Both the position numbers and the translations under genes were made by a program. The notes below the pieces were generated by a model. It was not told where the DNA came from, did no database searches, and saw only the letters and a list, made by a program, of their open reading frames with translations. DNA of 64,000 nt, taken from contig NC_084816.1 of assembly GCF_963583255.1 (NCBI RefSeq), forward strand, positions 13,875,100 to 13,939,099. The letters are read 5' to 3'. Below, one piece after another: positions 46,375 to 58,114 of the stretch; position 1 is the stretch's first letter, and every line of letters begins with the position of its first letter. Source of the stretch: Pyrus communis (taxonomy: Eukaryota; Streptophyta; Magnoliopsida; Rosales; Rosaceae).

Positions 46375-46665
46375 TTAATATATATATTATTTTATTTATT
46401 TATTTATTTATTTATTTATTATTATTATTATTATTATATTATAGTATTTTCAGGGGTATAAAATTATTAAATTAACATTCTGCTTATCGTGTATCGTATT
46501 ACTCACGTATATACCTAGACAAACTCGTTATCTTAACAAATGTTTATCGTGTTAGATATAACAACCCGATTCACTATCGTGTCGACCTCATAACCTGTTA
46601 ATTTTATATCGTTTCGTATCGATTTAACGGGTCGTGTCAGAAATTACCAGACCTACCTTCGTGGC
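46375..46665. repeat. TTTA/TTA simple repeat and repeat fragment
   Basis: An ATTT/ATT-type tandem tract spans about 46382-46440. It is followed by 'cgtgtatcgtattactcacg..gtttatcgtgttagatataac..aacgggtcgtgtcagaaattaccagacct', a phrase common in plant retroelement LTR fragments. Confidence 0.5.
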
Positions 46666-47578
46666 TTTAATACTCAACGAATCAAATGACATTGCTTCAT
46701 ACCTTAAATATTCAACATATCAACTGAATTGGCTTGTGCCCACAACAACGCACTCTCACACTTCTCAGAGAGCTAAGCATTTCGTTACAAAACTCCCAAT
46801 CTCACACTTCTCATTTACAACTCCCACATCTCGTGGAATTCCATTGTCAGACCTCGATTTGCACCCTGTTCTTGATTCCGCGATCGACAGCACCGACGAG
46901 GTCGATCTCCACCTCAATGTAGGCCTTCCATGATTTTGGTCAGATGGGTGTATGTGAAATCAGGGTGGTAAACAGAGACCGATGCGAGCAGACGATTTGA
47001 TATGTGTCTCGGGGTCGGAGGGTTTCGAGAGGGAGATGAGGATTCTCTGCTTGAGCTTCACCATGGCCAGTTGGGTCGAGAGGTAAGAAGAAGCGGAAGA
47101 AGTGGAACAAGAAGATTTTTTTTCACTTTTATTTTTTACTTTTTTTCCTCAATTCTATTTTTAATATTTATTTATTTATTTTTATTTGCCACATCATCAA
47201 CACATGTGGGCTTTATATTTGCGATGTCATCACCTAATAATCAAATTGACGGTTTAACTAATACATGTATAAAATTGTAATGAAATAATAAAAAATGTAT
47301 GAGATTGAAATATTTTAAAGATGTATAAGGTTGTAATTCGACCCAACCTTGACGGGTTAAATGTAAGTTACCCTAAATAAAAAATAAATAAAAAAGCCAA
47401 CAGCACAATGACATAACATGAGTTACAAAGGAAATACAAGCCTAGGAAACACCAGTATGCAACAAGGAAAAGCCACATGAGCCAAGGAAGCCTGAACTCA
47501 GGAATTTGAGGAAAATACAAATAAATACCAATTAAGAAACATAAATAAACAAATACTTCAAGTAGTAACTAATAAACG

Positions 47579-47839
47579 CTCACTTAATATTACTATCTAG
47601 TAGTATTCCTTTTCACTTGTAAGTAAGAAGTCTTAGTTACGATTCTGACTAAAGGCGAATTAGAACCACATTATTGCTAGCCTATTGTAAGGCTTAGCCG
47701 GCCCATCCTTACCCCGAAAAGAAAGTTCGCTTTGCTCCTCTGGGCACTAGGCACTCCCGTGGTTCGCAAGAAGAAAAATGATGAACTCCCTCACTCATTT
47801 AGTGTGGATAATATCGTTTGTTCAAAAATAAAAAATAAA
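47579..47839 (+). mobile_element. SINE with 11-bp target-site duplication
   Basis: 261 bp, starting ctcacttaatattac and ending in 'gataatatcgtttgttcaaaaataaaaaataaa', an A-rich tail. The exact 11-bp repeat actaataaacg flanks it (47568-47578 and 47840-47850). The body 'taaaggcgaattagaaccacattattgct' matches the reverse complement of 40289-40464. Confidence 0.9.
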
Positions 47840-48292
47840 ACTAATAAACGAGCCTAGTTTAAACCAATCTTTGAACTATCTCAAGCTACTTACGAGCTTT
47901 CTAACCAGATTTAAAAGTTTGACAGCTTTTAATAACGAACCTAATATTTTGTTTAAGCTTTGGCTCATTTTTCCTACTAACCAATCTTAAATGGATCAAA
48001 AATGAATTGGACTCAATTTATATTGAGTCGATTTATAAATTCTAATGGAAGGTGTCTGATCAACTACAAGGATGACATTGATCAAATTTCCGGTTAAAAA
48101 ACTAAAATTCAAAGAAGTGTCAATTTCAGGGGCCACTTATAATAAAAACCCAAGAGAGCTTTAATGAAACTGGCTTAAACTAAATTTAATTTAACCAAAA
48201 TCATCCTAAACTGTTGTTTAAGGAAAATGGCTTAAATTTTAATAAAAAGGACTTCAGCTTTAATGAAAAAAACAAAAGTTTAATATAATAAA

Positions 48293-50490
48293 GAATTTTT
48301 ATCACAAATGGTCCCTGAAATTTACCCTCACTATCAAGATGGTCCCTAAAATTGAAAGTCAATCAATGTAGTCCATGAAATAGCTGTCGTAAATCAATGT
48401 GGTCCTTCCATTATAATTCTGTCAAAATTTCTGTTAAGTGTTGATGTGGCACATAAATAGGCCCCACAAGATTTATTGGTTTTTATCACAAATAGTCCCT
48501 AAAATTGACTCACACCATCAAGGTGATCCCTAAAATTGACTCAAACCATCAAGATGGTTCCTAAAATTGAAAATCGATGAATGTAGTCCTTGAAAATAGG
48601 TGTCGCAAATCAATATGATCATTCCGCTATAATGCTGTAAAAAAAATTATTATGTGCTGATGTGGATTTAATAATTAATTAAAAAAGTTGTGTGGATACC
48701 TTTTTGCACAATAGAATTTTTTTTCTTATAGTAGGACCTACTCCAAAGAGTGATCCCTTTCATAAATTCTCAAAGGCACAAGGCTTAACCAAGGCCTAAG
48801 AGGGGGTTTGGAAATAGTTTTCAACCAACAATAGACGCACCTCGGTTATAAGCTCATTATCTCAAGGCAGACCTCGTCTTTCTTTAAGTCACCAGACCAC
48901 CAGGGAAGTCTCGAACAACCTCTCCAAGATTAAGGTTGTGAGGATGTTGATCCCCTAAATGTTAACAGTGATGTCCCAAAAGTCATTGCCTATCAGCCAA
49001 ACCGTCACCAAAGGTGTTCTCGATCCAAGTTCAATTCGGTAAAGGGTGTCGAAGTGTATAAAGATGGGTGTATTGAGAATTTTTTTAAAGGATAGACAGC
49101 GAAGGAGGTAGAGGAATGTGGATTGGGATCAAAGGTAATTGCAGGATTGGGTTTTGGGTTCACAACATTTTATTAACTATTAAGGGGTGTTTGTTTGCCC
49201 TCATTAAGCATCACAGGACTAGATTGGACTAACTATTAGTCCAATCTTCTGTTTGTTCAGTACTGGGATTATTTTTAATGGGACTAAAGGGGACTCGCAT
49301 GGACAAACTTCTTCGCTATGAGTTCTTAGCGAGACCCTCCAATACCCATGCAATTGCTAAGACCTTCCCTTCCTCTCCTTCACATCATATCCTTTATCTG
49401 CACTCTGTTCTCACGAACACCGAGAGTTACCACTAGTTATACTCACCAACCTTGGCGAGATCGCCACCAGACCACCACCACACTCTCATCGCCCCGAACC
49501 TCAACCGGAAAACCCAATCTCTCGTCGTCATCTCATTCGAACAAGACCCCAGAATCACCACCACTGTCTCACCGTTGTCTGATTCACCTCTGATCCGCCT
49601 GGGTCCTCGCCGGAAGACAAAGGTGGAGAGCTTGACAGGCGATGGCCATGGCGAATAGAGTTTTCTGAGAGTGAAGGATTTGATTTTTTTTTGCAGGATT
49701 TTGGGTTATGATTTAAGGTTTTTGGGATTTTGGGTTTTGATTCAAGGGTCTGATTTATTAGAAATTTCGAATATAGTTATGTGGGGTATTTGGGAGGTTT
49801 AGATAGAGGAAGTCTAGAAGATGATTCTAGAAAACGAAAAATGATAAACTAATAATAAATATTAGTGTAGATTAAATTAATAATAAAATATTATAGATAT
49901 AGATTAAATAATATAATATTATAGTCATATTTTTTTAGTCCGACACTTTACCAAACGCTTCACTAAATCAGTCCAGCTTAGTCTATTCTAAACCAGTCCA
50001 ACTTAGTCCCTGAAACTAGTCAAGTCTGAAATAGTCCGGTGCAACAAACACACCCTTAAATTATTAAACCTATTTGTAATTTTTTTTTAATTTAATTAGA
50101 CTTGTGTGATCTGTTTATGTGTCACATTAACACGTAACATAATTTTTGAAAGAATTGTGATGGAATGACTACATTGATTTGGGACACTTGCGGGACTACA
50201 TTGATCAATTTTCAATTTCAAGAATCATTTTGATGTCGCAGGTCAATTTCAGGAACCATTTTGATGTCGCGGGTGAATTTCAATGACCATTTGTGAGAAG
50301 AAAAAAAAAAATTTATGGGACCCATTTATGTGTCACATCAATACTTAATGCAATTTTTAACAAAATTGTGACGGAAAAACTACATTGATTTACGACACGT
50401 ATTTTCATGGCCTACATTGATTGATTTTCAATTTCAAGGACTATCTTGATAGTGAGGATCAATTTCAGATACCATTTGTGATAAAAACCC
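48293..50490. mobile_element. Mutator-like element (GGGTTTTTATCAC family), 9-bp TSD
   Basis: Long inverted arms of about 200-400 bp: left starts gaatttttatcacaaatgg, right ends ccatttgtgataaaaaccc. Exact 9-bp duplication tataataaa at 48284-48292 and 50491-50499. Each arm holds a second, shorter copy of the 'caaatggtccctaaaattga' unit. It is the same family as 38168-38825. A Tourist-like element is nested at 49184-50055. Confidence 0.92.
49184..50055. mobile_element. Tourist/Harbinger-like MITE with TTAA flanks
   Basis: 872 bp. Left end ggggtgtttgtttgccc and right end gcaacaaacacaccc are inverted. TTAA occurs on both sides (49180-49183 and 50056-50059), compatible with the TTA/TAA-type sites of PIF/Harbinger. 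The Pro/Thr/Ser-rich frame at 49348-49593 has no recognisable domain and may be a captured exon fragment or chance. Confidence 0.75.
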
Positions 50491-51052
50491 TATAATAAAA
50501 AAATAAAATAAAATAAGTAATAGAAAACTAACGTGCAAGATCCCGCGCGTCCATTACACACACACACTCTCTTCCCTCCCACACTATTTCTGAAACTGAC
50601 TATTTTTAAAACCGATTATTTTTTAAACTGCACATCGGTATTCCACTATTTCTTAAACTAAATACTGCATATTTCTGAAAACTGAATACTATCACCTATT
50701 TCTTAAACTGAGCATTGATACTATCACTATTTCTTAAACAAAACATTGACTATTTCTGAAACTGAACATAGGTAATACACTATTTATGAAACTAAACACA
50801 GATGATTCTAATCTCATATGTTCTTAGCACTGACACTTCCTCTGTTTGAATAAAAGAATTTCAAGAGAAACAAATGTCAATATGCAGGTTCGATTGTACA
50901 TGAAAGACAATAAAAGTCCTCATTATCAACTTCATCTGTATATTGTACATGTACAGAACTTGCTCTCCACGACTGCGTAAACTCAAACGGCCAACACTTA
51001 TATTCCGACTAACTGAATCATTCATGTAAGAAGAAGAAGACCATTAAATTTT

Positions 51053-52301
51053 GGGAGCTTTAATGAAAAGGGTTTTGGCCAACAAATATTTAACCAAAAA
51101 CCATCCCAAAATGTTATTTAACCAAAATGGTTCAAAGTTTAATAAAAAAAAATCCAAAAATATTGTCCACAAGTCAAACTTACAAGCCTAACCCACTACA
51201 AATCTACACTTCTGTAAATACCCCTAAACAATTTGATATTGTCTTGACTCTTCACCAACTTCAACCCAGCACGAAACCCCCATGATAACTCCATGTCTTC
51301 CTATAAAATCGAATTCCCCCATTTCAAAAACAACCAAATCAAAATTCAAATCAAAGTTGAAAAAGGAAGCATTCATCGAAACAAAGCCGCTGAAACAAGT
51401 TCAAAGAAGTTTAATGGCAAAAACCAGCAAAAAAGTGTCTAGAAAAAAAAGTAGAACCAAAACATAAAACTGTTTCTGGATAACTCAAAACATAGCACTG
51501 TTTCTGAAAAAAAAAAAAAAAAATCAGATACAATATTTGTTTTGTCTGTGCACAAACAAACAATGTATCTGGAAAGAAAAAAACCAAAATCCAGAAACAA
51601 TGACTTAAATTCCAAAAATAGTCTATGTTTTAACCTTTGACTGTTTCTTTTCTTTCATGCATCAGTTGATTATATTTAAGAAACATGGTGCTTATTTTGC
51701 TTTGAATCCAAATACAGTGAATTTCACTATTTCTTTTCTAGCTTACACTTAAGAAACAGTGTATTTATTTCATTTGGATCCAGAAAAAGTGACTTAGATT
51801 CCAGAAACAGTAACTTAGATTCTAGAAACAGTGTTACTTAAAATCCAGAAACAGTTTATTTTTACAATCCAGAAATAGTGATCTGTCGTTATTATTGAAT
51901 AGCATGGATATCTCAAATTTATTTTCTAGAGAAACAAACGATGAACTCCACTGACGATGAAAAATTGAAAAATAGTACCTCGAATACATTCTGAATAATA
52001 ACGATGATCACATTTCAACGAAATAATACAAAATATAAATTATATAGCATGAGGATCTATATTTTTGTTTCAAAAAAAAAAGAAGGTCTGCAAAACAACA
52101 ATGAACTCCATTAATGACGAAAATCTAGAACTCAACCTAAAAAAGTTAAGAGTAAAATCGACAAATCATAATTTATTATATTTGGGTCAGTTTTAGTTGA
52201 ACTACTTTAATATGGGCTTTGTACTAATTATTAAACAAAACTTATAACCTGATTTTTTTATTAAAACTAAAACTTTCCAAACTCTTTCCATTAGTTTTCC
52301 T
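51053..52301. mobile_element. Mutator-like element (GGGAGCTTTAATGAAAAGGG family), 9-bp TSD
   Basis: 1249 bp. Left end gggagctttaatgaaaaggg; right end ccattagttttcct, whose reverse complement is a variant of the left end. Exact 9-bp duplication ttaaatttt at 51044-51052 and 52302-52310. The interior (about 51460-51900) carries many copies of 'ccagaaacagt' and 'actgtttctg'. Confidence 0.85.
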
Positions 52302-52696
52302 TTAAATTTTTAGTCATATATTGACGTCACATGCATATATAATTATATTTTGTCGAAGTTGCAAGATCAAATGGCGGCCACTTTTTTAAATTTCCCATCT
52401 GGAGCTGACTAAGCCTTTGATAAGAGTTCTTTTCTGTGTAGAGCCTACATAAACTCATATTTTAACAAATAAATATACCACAGCGTTGTTCAGGTTTCTA
52501 GGGTTTAGGGTAAAGAGAAGAATGCAGACCCAGTCTGCACATGCATTCATATATTACATACAATTGTGGGCGCATTGGACACGCGCTTTCTTTGATTTTT
52601 TTTTTTTTTCTTTCTCATGTCCTTGTCATTTAATAAAATTATTAAATGATTTTTATTAAAATGTAAACTTTTGAAGCTTTTTTTCATTAATTTTTC

Positions 52697-52993
52697 AAAA
52701 AAATAAATAAATAAATAAATAACAGGAATGCAAACATGCAGAATGAGATTGTACATATCTGAATTCTTGTTTTCGTTAATCTTTTTTTCATTTTTTCTTT
52801 TTTTTTTTTTTCTTTTTTTTTTTTTTCTTTTTTATTCTTCCCTATTTTATTACCTTTGATGGTACATTATTTAACATGTTAGACCGAAAATACAGTCTTA
52901 ACCCAAAAGAAAAAGGTCAGGGGAATACTGTACATTGAGATGGCGAAGGGGTGGTTAATAATCTGCCATATAGTGCAATTGCATTAGACTGAA
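52697..52993. other. downstream region of the RING gene
   Basis: No gene. T-rich tracts near 52790-52840, on the gene's strand an A-rich stretch, and the 3' untranslated region probably lie here. The polyadenylation site was not determined. Confidence 0.4.
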
Positions 52994-55900
52994 TTACTTC
53001 CGACCCAACCTCGCCAAATGCTGCTGATGTTTCTCTGCGGCTGCCTTGTCAGCCGCTTCCCGTTTGAGCGCCCGCTTTGCCCGTCTCCCGGTTTTATCCA
53101 CTGCAGCCTCTTTCTTCCTAGGATCACAAGACGAACTAGCACCCGGGTCCTGTATGTTTGATCTACGTACAGGCCTTGCTTCTTGACGCCCACCCCTCAC
53201 GTATCCATTATCTCCCCATCTTCGATTACCAATCCGGATAACCGATGAACTGCTGAAGTAAGCGTCGTCTAGATCATCATCCTCTTCATCCTCATAGGGA
53301 TAGTAATAATAATCCTCATGGCCATCATACACATCTTCACGCTCCTCCACAACTAACGGCTCAAACCATTTGGCTCTAAGGAGTAGGCACACACTCTCCT
53401 CGAACATGTAATCTTGTACGCTGTCAGAGCATGAAAATTTGAAGGCAGCGTAACTAAGACAAGATATGCTTTCTTTTCTTAGGCAAATCAAAAACAGCTT
53501 CCTACTGGGAGGTTCTCTCGTAAGTCATAACCAAGTTTCTCCCTATCTAAATATGCACATAAAGGGAAACAAGAGGACTTTAGATACCTGCCATCAAGGG
53601 AACGATGGACGTTCAGGAATTCAAATGGATGTTTACACTGAGGGCAGGTGGGTTTTTGGCTGTATGTCACCCAACGAAGAATACAGGTTGCGCTGCACAA
53701 TAGGAAAATGAAAAATTATGAATCCAACAGCCCAAAGACTTGATAAAACATACATAGAGTCTGTGAAGCTTTCATCCTATTTTATTCTTCATGTGACTGC
53801 ATATAGTATACGAGAAAAGACTAATCGTTTGACTAAAACCTGAATTCCAAAAGGTTCAGAGTAGCGCTAAATCTAGTGTTCTGAGTTCTCGAAGGTCAAC
53901 AAGTACATAAAAGTTTACACGTGGAGGTGGATATAGAGAGCAAGAGAAATCAAATAGAAGCAAAATAAAGAACACAGAAATGTATGAAGCAAAATAAATA
54001 CCAGATTATTATCCTAGTTCTGAATAAGAAAAACTTATAAAACAGGGTAACATGAGATATTCAGATTACCACACTCAGGACCGGGGAAAAAAGGAAAGGG
54101 ATGAAAGAACACAGTTGACATAAATCCAAAGATTGACAGCTCATACGAGCACTCATTCTCAATATCATTCACGACTACAACCTAAACAGCACCTCCACCA
54201 TAGCTCATAAACAACATCAAGACTGGAAACCACAAGAGCATATAGAGCATATCTCACTAACATACAAACATGCAAAAACAGAAAACTAAGCACCCGTTTG
54301 ATTAAAATTATTGCAGTAAAAGAAAAATGCAAACTTTATGGTTCTGAAGTGCAGATTAAATCAGAGTTCCAGTGTTCAAAGGGTCGTTAAGACAAGAGAA
54401 TGATATGAAGAAATCAAATTAACTCAAGCATCAACTGGCATGGAAAAGACTCATCTCAAAGTGCAATGCCAAAGTAAATAAGGTTTATCTTGGACAAACA
54501 AATATAAAAAAGTTCATAATTACCATTCAACGAAAAAACTTTCACAAAAAATTCTGCAATAAAAGGATAATGCATGCTTTATGCTACTTAAGCGCACATA
54601 GAAACAAAGTCCAAGTGTTAAAAGTGTGGCAAATGTAGAGAATATGATATGAAGCAAACAAATTGCTTTGCATTAAGAAGTAGCTTGGGACAAATTTAGT
54701 AGACACAAGCAACCTGATGAGTAAAAGTTAGAGCATGGTCTCAAAATGCGATATAGAATCTATGGAATTTATCTAGTTAAACATAAAGAAAATGACCAAA
54801 TGTGTCAAGGCAACAATAAAATCCATTCAAAACATGAGAACGAGCCACTAATATTCTATGGGAAATTCATCTTCATTAATAAAATCAATAAATCATTAAC
54901 AGATGTGAAAATTTCAAACATAAATTTTTATCTTGAATGTCTTTACAGCATTTAAAACTAAGTCATGCATATGTCAATGGTAGAAGTAAATATACATCCA
55001 CTAATTTCAACGTCCTTCCATTTCTGGTCTAAATGTCTACAAAACATCTAAAAAACTTATTTCATCACTTCATAAATCTCATGCTTACCCACCTCTTATC
55101 AATACATCACTATGATCTAATATTTCAATAATTATACAAAAAAAGAGCTATACATGTATATCCAATCAGTTTTTATTTTTTAACTAAGGGAAACCTTTTA
55201 TGTTACTGTCTTCCGTCCTTTTACATGTTAACCTACAAACTTGTATTGGAGAGCACCTTAAACACATTGGTTTTAGCCTTGCCCCACAGTACAACAGGTG
55301 CTAATTGATTTCGTTGTGTTTTCTCAGATCACAAGTGCTCCAGGAAAGCGCCTTTCCCGATATTACTCACAAAACTCTTGAAGACCATGAACTATCATAC
55401 CACTAGAGACTACAAATTATTGTATGAAATGTTTATGGCAATCACTGAACTGTGAAATGCCAGAAGCCTGGCGAGCCCAGCCTACCCCATACAAAAACAA
55501 ACCCAAGTAGCCCTTTTAAGAAAACTGAATTAAGGGATACACATATCGTGAATGAGGCTATTGAGTTATAATCACCAAAGATGTACAACGCCAAAACCAA
55601 ATGATTAAACGACTAAAGCAGCATTACAAATACAGTACAAAGAACAACATAGCAAAGCATTACTTCAAAATTCCGGAAAAGCGGAAGCGTAAATAGAAAG
55701 ATAAAGAGACTGATAAGACAAACCAGTAGGCATGCTCGCAACCTTTTATCAGAGCGGTGTCTTGAAGCACAATCTCATCCAAGCATATTGCACAAACCCC
55801 ATCATGATTCCCACATTTCTTTTCAACATTTTCCTCTTTGCTCTGCATTTCCCCCTGAAAATTTCGAAATCCCCAAATTTAACAAATTTAACAAACAAAA

Positions 55901-56234
55901 AAAAAAACCCAAAATTCCAAACAAACTGGAAACATTGCCTAAGCTTTCCAATCAGATATTCCGTTTCAAAAATATTAACATTTGGCAACCTGGAAAATGC
56001 ATGAAAACATACAAGTACAGAAATTCCAATTCGACCCCAACAAAATTTGCATTGACCAGTTTCAGATTCCAGGTGACCAGCATCAGGGTTACGACAAAAA
56101 CAAATCGATCGGAAAATGAAGTTAGATCTGGCCGGAAGAAGTACCTGATCGTGATGATGTTGCAGGGTGGATAAATCGGTAAGATCATCGGTGAGTAGCT
56201 GATCATGACCGTCCATGTTGATGACCGAAGTCAT
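52994..56234 (-). CDS. RING-finger (C3HC4) protein, probable E3 ubiquitin ligase
   Basis: Four exons on the minus strand: 56145-56234, 55724-55854, 53588-53692 and 52994-53420. All introns are GT..AG (290, 2031 and 167 bp), and the exons join in frame to 250 aa. The RING lies at residues 51-93: C51 and C54 in VCAICLDEI, C69 and H71 in KGCEHAY, C74 and C77 across the exon 2/3 junction, and C90 and C93 in TCPQCKHPF. All eight metal ligands are present with normal spacing. C-terminal to it are an acidic Tyr/Asp/Glu stretch (YYYYPYEDEEDDDLDDAYF), a GDNGYVRGGRQEARP motif and a basic tail. RING proteins transfer ubiquitin from an E2 to substrates; the substrate is unknown. No membrane segment is seen. 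Start is the first ATG of exon 1. Confidence 0.88.
53693..55723 (-). other. large intron 2 of the RING gene
   Basis: About 2 kb, AT-rich. It contains a diverged tandem duplication of about 240 bp: 54300-54540 and 54541-54790 share 'gttccagtgttcaaagggt' / 'gtccaagtgttaaaagtgt' and 'gaatgatatgaagaaatcaa' / 'gaatatgatatgaagcaaac'. No coding frame of interest. Confidence 0.7.
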
Positions 56235-56496
56235 GGTGATTAGAATTGATGAATAGTTGTTCTAGTGATCTAGCTTAATTTCTATGCTGCCTGAAAAAAA
56301 TGAAGAAATTGTATATATACAGATGTATATATGATATTAAGTAGATGCTGGAGAATTATTCTGATTCTTCTATCCTACATGGTATATACGACTACAGGGA
56401 AGAGGTTAGAGAGAGAGAGAGGCCCTCTTTTGGAGATGAAAAGCCCTAGGAACAACAAGACGGGAGGGAGAAGGCTGTGGATGGCATAAGGAGAAA
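56235..56496 (-). promoter_or_regulatory. leader and proximal promoter region of the RING gene
   Basis: On the gene's strand this is the sequence upstream of the ATG. A 'tatatata'-like stretch occurs near 56311-56332 (gtatatatacag / tatatatgata), and a GA tract near 56408-56422. No TATA box or start site is proven. Confidence 0.35.
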
Positions 56497-57030
56497 TTGA
56501 GTCGGATTAAGATTGACACGTAGCGTCTAGTCATTATTCACGCAAGCATCACTTTACAGGTTAATTGTTGTTTTAATAAAAACTTAACATAGTTATAAAC
56601 TATCTTAGAATTATCAATTTAGGTAGAAATTGAGTCGAACTAAGATTGACACGTGACGTCTAGTCATTATTCACGCAAGCGTCACTTTACAGGTTAATTG
56701 TTGTTTTAATAAAAAAAACTTACCTTAGTTATAAACTATCTTAGAATTATCAATTTAGGTATTAGACTAAGATAAAAAAAAAATTGATGTGTCAAATGTT
56801 GAGAACCAAGAAACTTCAAGATAGTAAATTAAGATTTATCAGTTTTTAATTATTTTTAATATTTAACTTTTACTTTTTAATTTTTTTAATTTTTTAATGT
56901 CCACGTGGCTCTAGATTGAGATGTGATGCTCAGTCATTGTCCACGTGGGGGCCACATTATCAATTAACAGAGGTTCTAGTAAAAAATTCAACTGATGTCC
57001 CTAAATTATAACTTAAGGTTCCAGACTGGG
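56497..57030. repeat. tandem duplication of about 131-134 bp, plus a diverged third copy
   Basis: Copies at 56497-56627 and 56628-56761 are nearly identical; each begins attgagtcg and contains gtctagtcattattcacgca. A weaker third copy (about 56915-57025, 'gatgctcagtcattgtccacgtggg') is followed by further shared sequence. The ACGTG-containing cores (cacgtgacgtc, ccacgtggc) resemble bZIP-bound G-boxes. Confidence 0.85.
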
Positions 57031-57185
57031 ACGAAAATAATTTGTTGTATGAAATGTTGAAATTAAAGAAATTTCAGAATAATAAATTAAGGATAATCCA
57101 AAATAAATAACAATAAAAATAAAACACAAAAAATTAAAAATCAATTTTCCGATGTTTTGGGAGTGTGGACATATGGTGAAGGTTA

Positions 57186-57721
57186 GGCCATCTCCAATTG
57201 ACCTGGTCAAAGGGCCCTATGGCTAAAAATAACTTAGAATGACACGAAAATCGTCTCCAACCGAGGGCTAGGCCAAAGGGCCTGTGGACCCCACCTGGCC
57301 AAAACCCCAAATCAAGCTAGTGGGCTGGCCATTTCTAGCCAGCCAGCCTTCCAGCGTCAGAATGTCAAGCTTGACTTTGTGGCAAGTGCAACAATACCAT
57401 GCTTTCTTCATTATTGTGGCAAGCGACACTCAAAATATCCGAAAATCTTATTTTAATATGGAAGTTTAATTTAATTAACCATATTAATTCAATTAAAATA
57501 ATAAATTATTTAGGGGATTATGTTTGGCCTATGGCCATTTGGCCCTATTGGTTGGAGATGGATTTTTTTATCAAGGGGCTATGTTTGACTTATGACCCTT
57601 TTGACCTTCTCGGTTGAAGATGGTATAAAATATGGTCTGGCACTGTTGATTAAAATATAATTTCTTGTAGAGTTATAGGGCTAAACATGGCCCTTTGGCC
57701 CTTCTTCGGTTGAAGATGGCC
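57186..57721. mobile_element. Tourist-like MITE with TTA target-site duplication
   Basis: 536 bp. Left end ggccatctccaattgac and right end ttcggttgaagatggcc are inverted. TTA flanks both sides (57183-57185 and 57722-57724), the classic PIF/Harbinger site. Internal repeats of 'ctatggccatttggccc' are present. No coding frame. Confidence 0.88.
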
Positions 57722-58114
57722 TTAGCTGACTGATGGGCTTATGATCAAATGTGGGAGTGTATTATTTTTACACGTTTTGTCTTTCGTTTATATTTTTCAA
57801 CTTTTTTTTTGAACCTTATCGTTCATGTTTTCGATTATTCTTCTCGTCATGCAATGTATCATCGAAATATAAAATAAGAAATGTATAATCGAAATCGTTT
57901 ACTCCTCATAAAATAAGAAATTAAAATGATAAAACGAAAAAGTTTAAATAAAAAAATTGCTAGCATTCTTTTAATTTGTGAAAGCGTAGCTACCAAAAAT
58001 ATATTCCAAATTAATTTAGGAACAAAAGATTCACGACATGTAAAGTTTCTAAATTTGACTGGTTGTTATTAGATCAATTCACAATTGCATTGTCTTATCT
58101 AACTATATATTTTC
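57722..58114. other. intergenic, no feature seen
   Basis: AT-rich sequence without coding frames or clear repeats beyond 'aaataagaaatgtataatcg'/'aaataagaaattaaaatgat' near 57880-57935. Confidence 0.5.

Larger units (their letters stand above)
44003..47374. mobile_element. Mutator-like element with long TIRs
   Basis: About 200 bp at the left (from 44003, 'ggtaaattacattttacc') is repeated inverted at the right (to 47374, 'aaatgtaagttaccct'). Shared phrases include 'atttcaatctcatacatt' and 'cccacatg', and the flanks aaatgaaaa (43994-44002) and aaataaaaa (47375-47383) match at 8 of 9 bases. This is a 3.4 kb element without a visible transposase. It contains the 155-bp element at 44372, a transposon-derived reading frame at 45096-45278, and a captured or repeat segment at 46480-47080. 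Confidence 0.7.
48154..52696. mobile_element. composite Mutator-like element interrupted by other elements
   Basis: The left end (agagagctttaatgaaactg) and the following 'ttaaattttaataaaaaggac' match the element at 58115-59173. So do a middle part with 'aacgtgcaagatccc' and 'actatttctgaaac' (50520-50830) and a right end ('attaaaatgtaaacttttga', then 'cattaatttttc', about 52655-52696). It is interrupted by 48293-50490 and 51053-52301. No clean target-site duplication was found, so limits are approximate. Confidence 0.5.

Noticed and set aside
55788..56174. 128-aa plus-strand frame and the minus 161-aa frame through intron 1 of the RING gene
   Set aside because: The intron has consensus GT..AG ends, and removing it joins exon 1 to the RING exon in frame; the long frames are read-through or antisense shadows.
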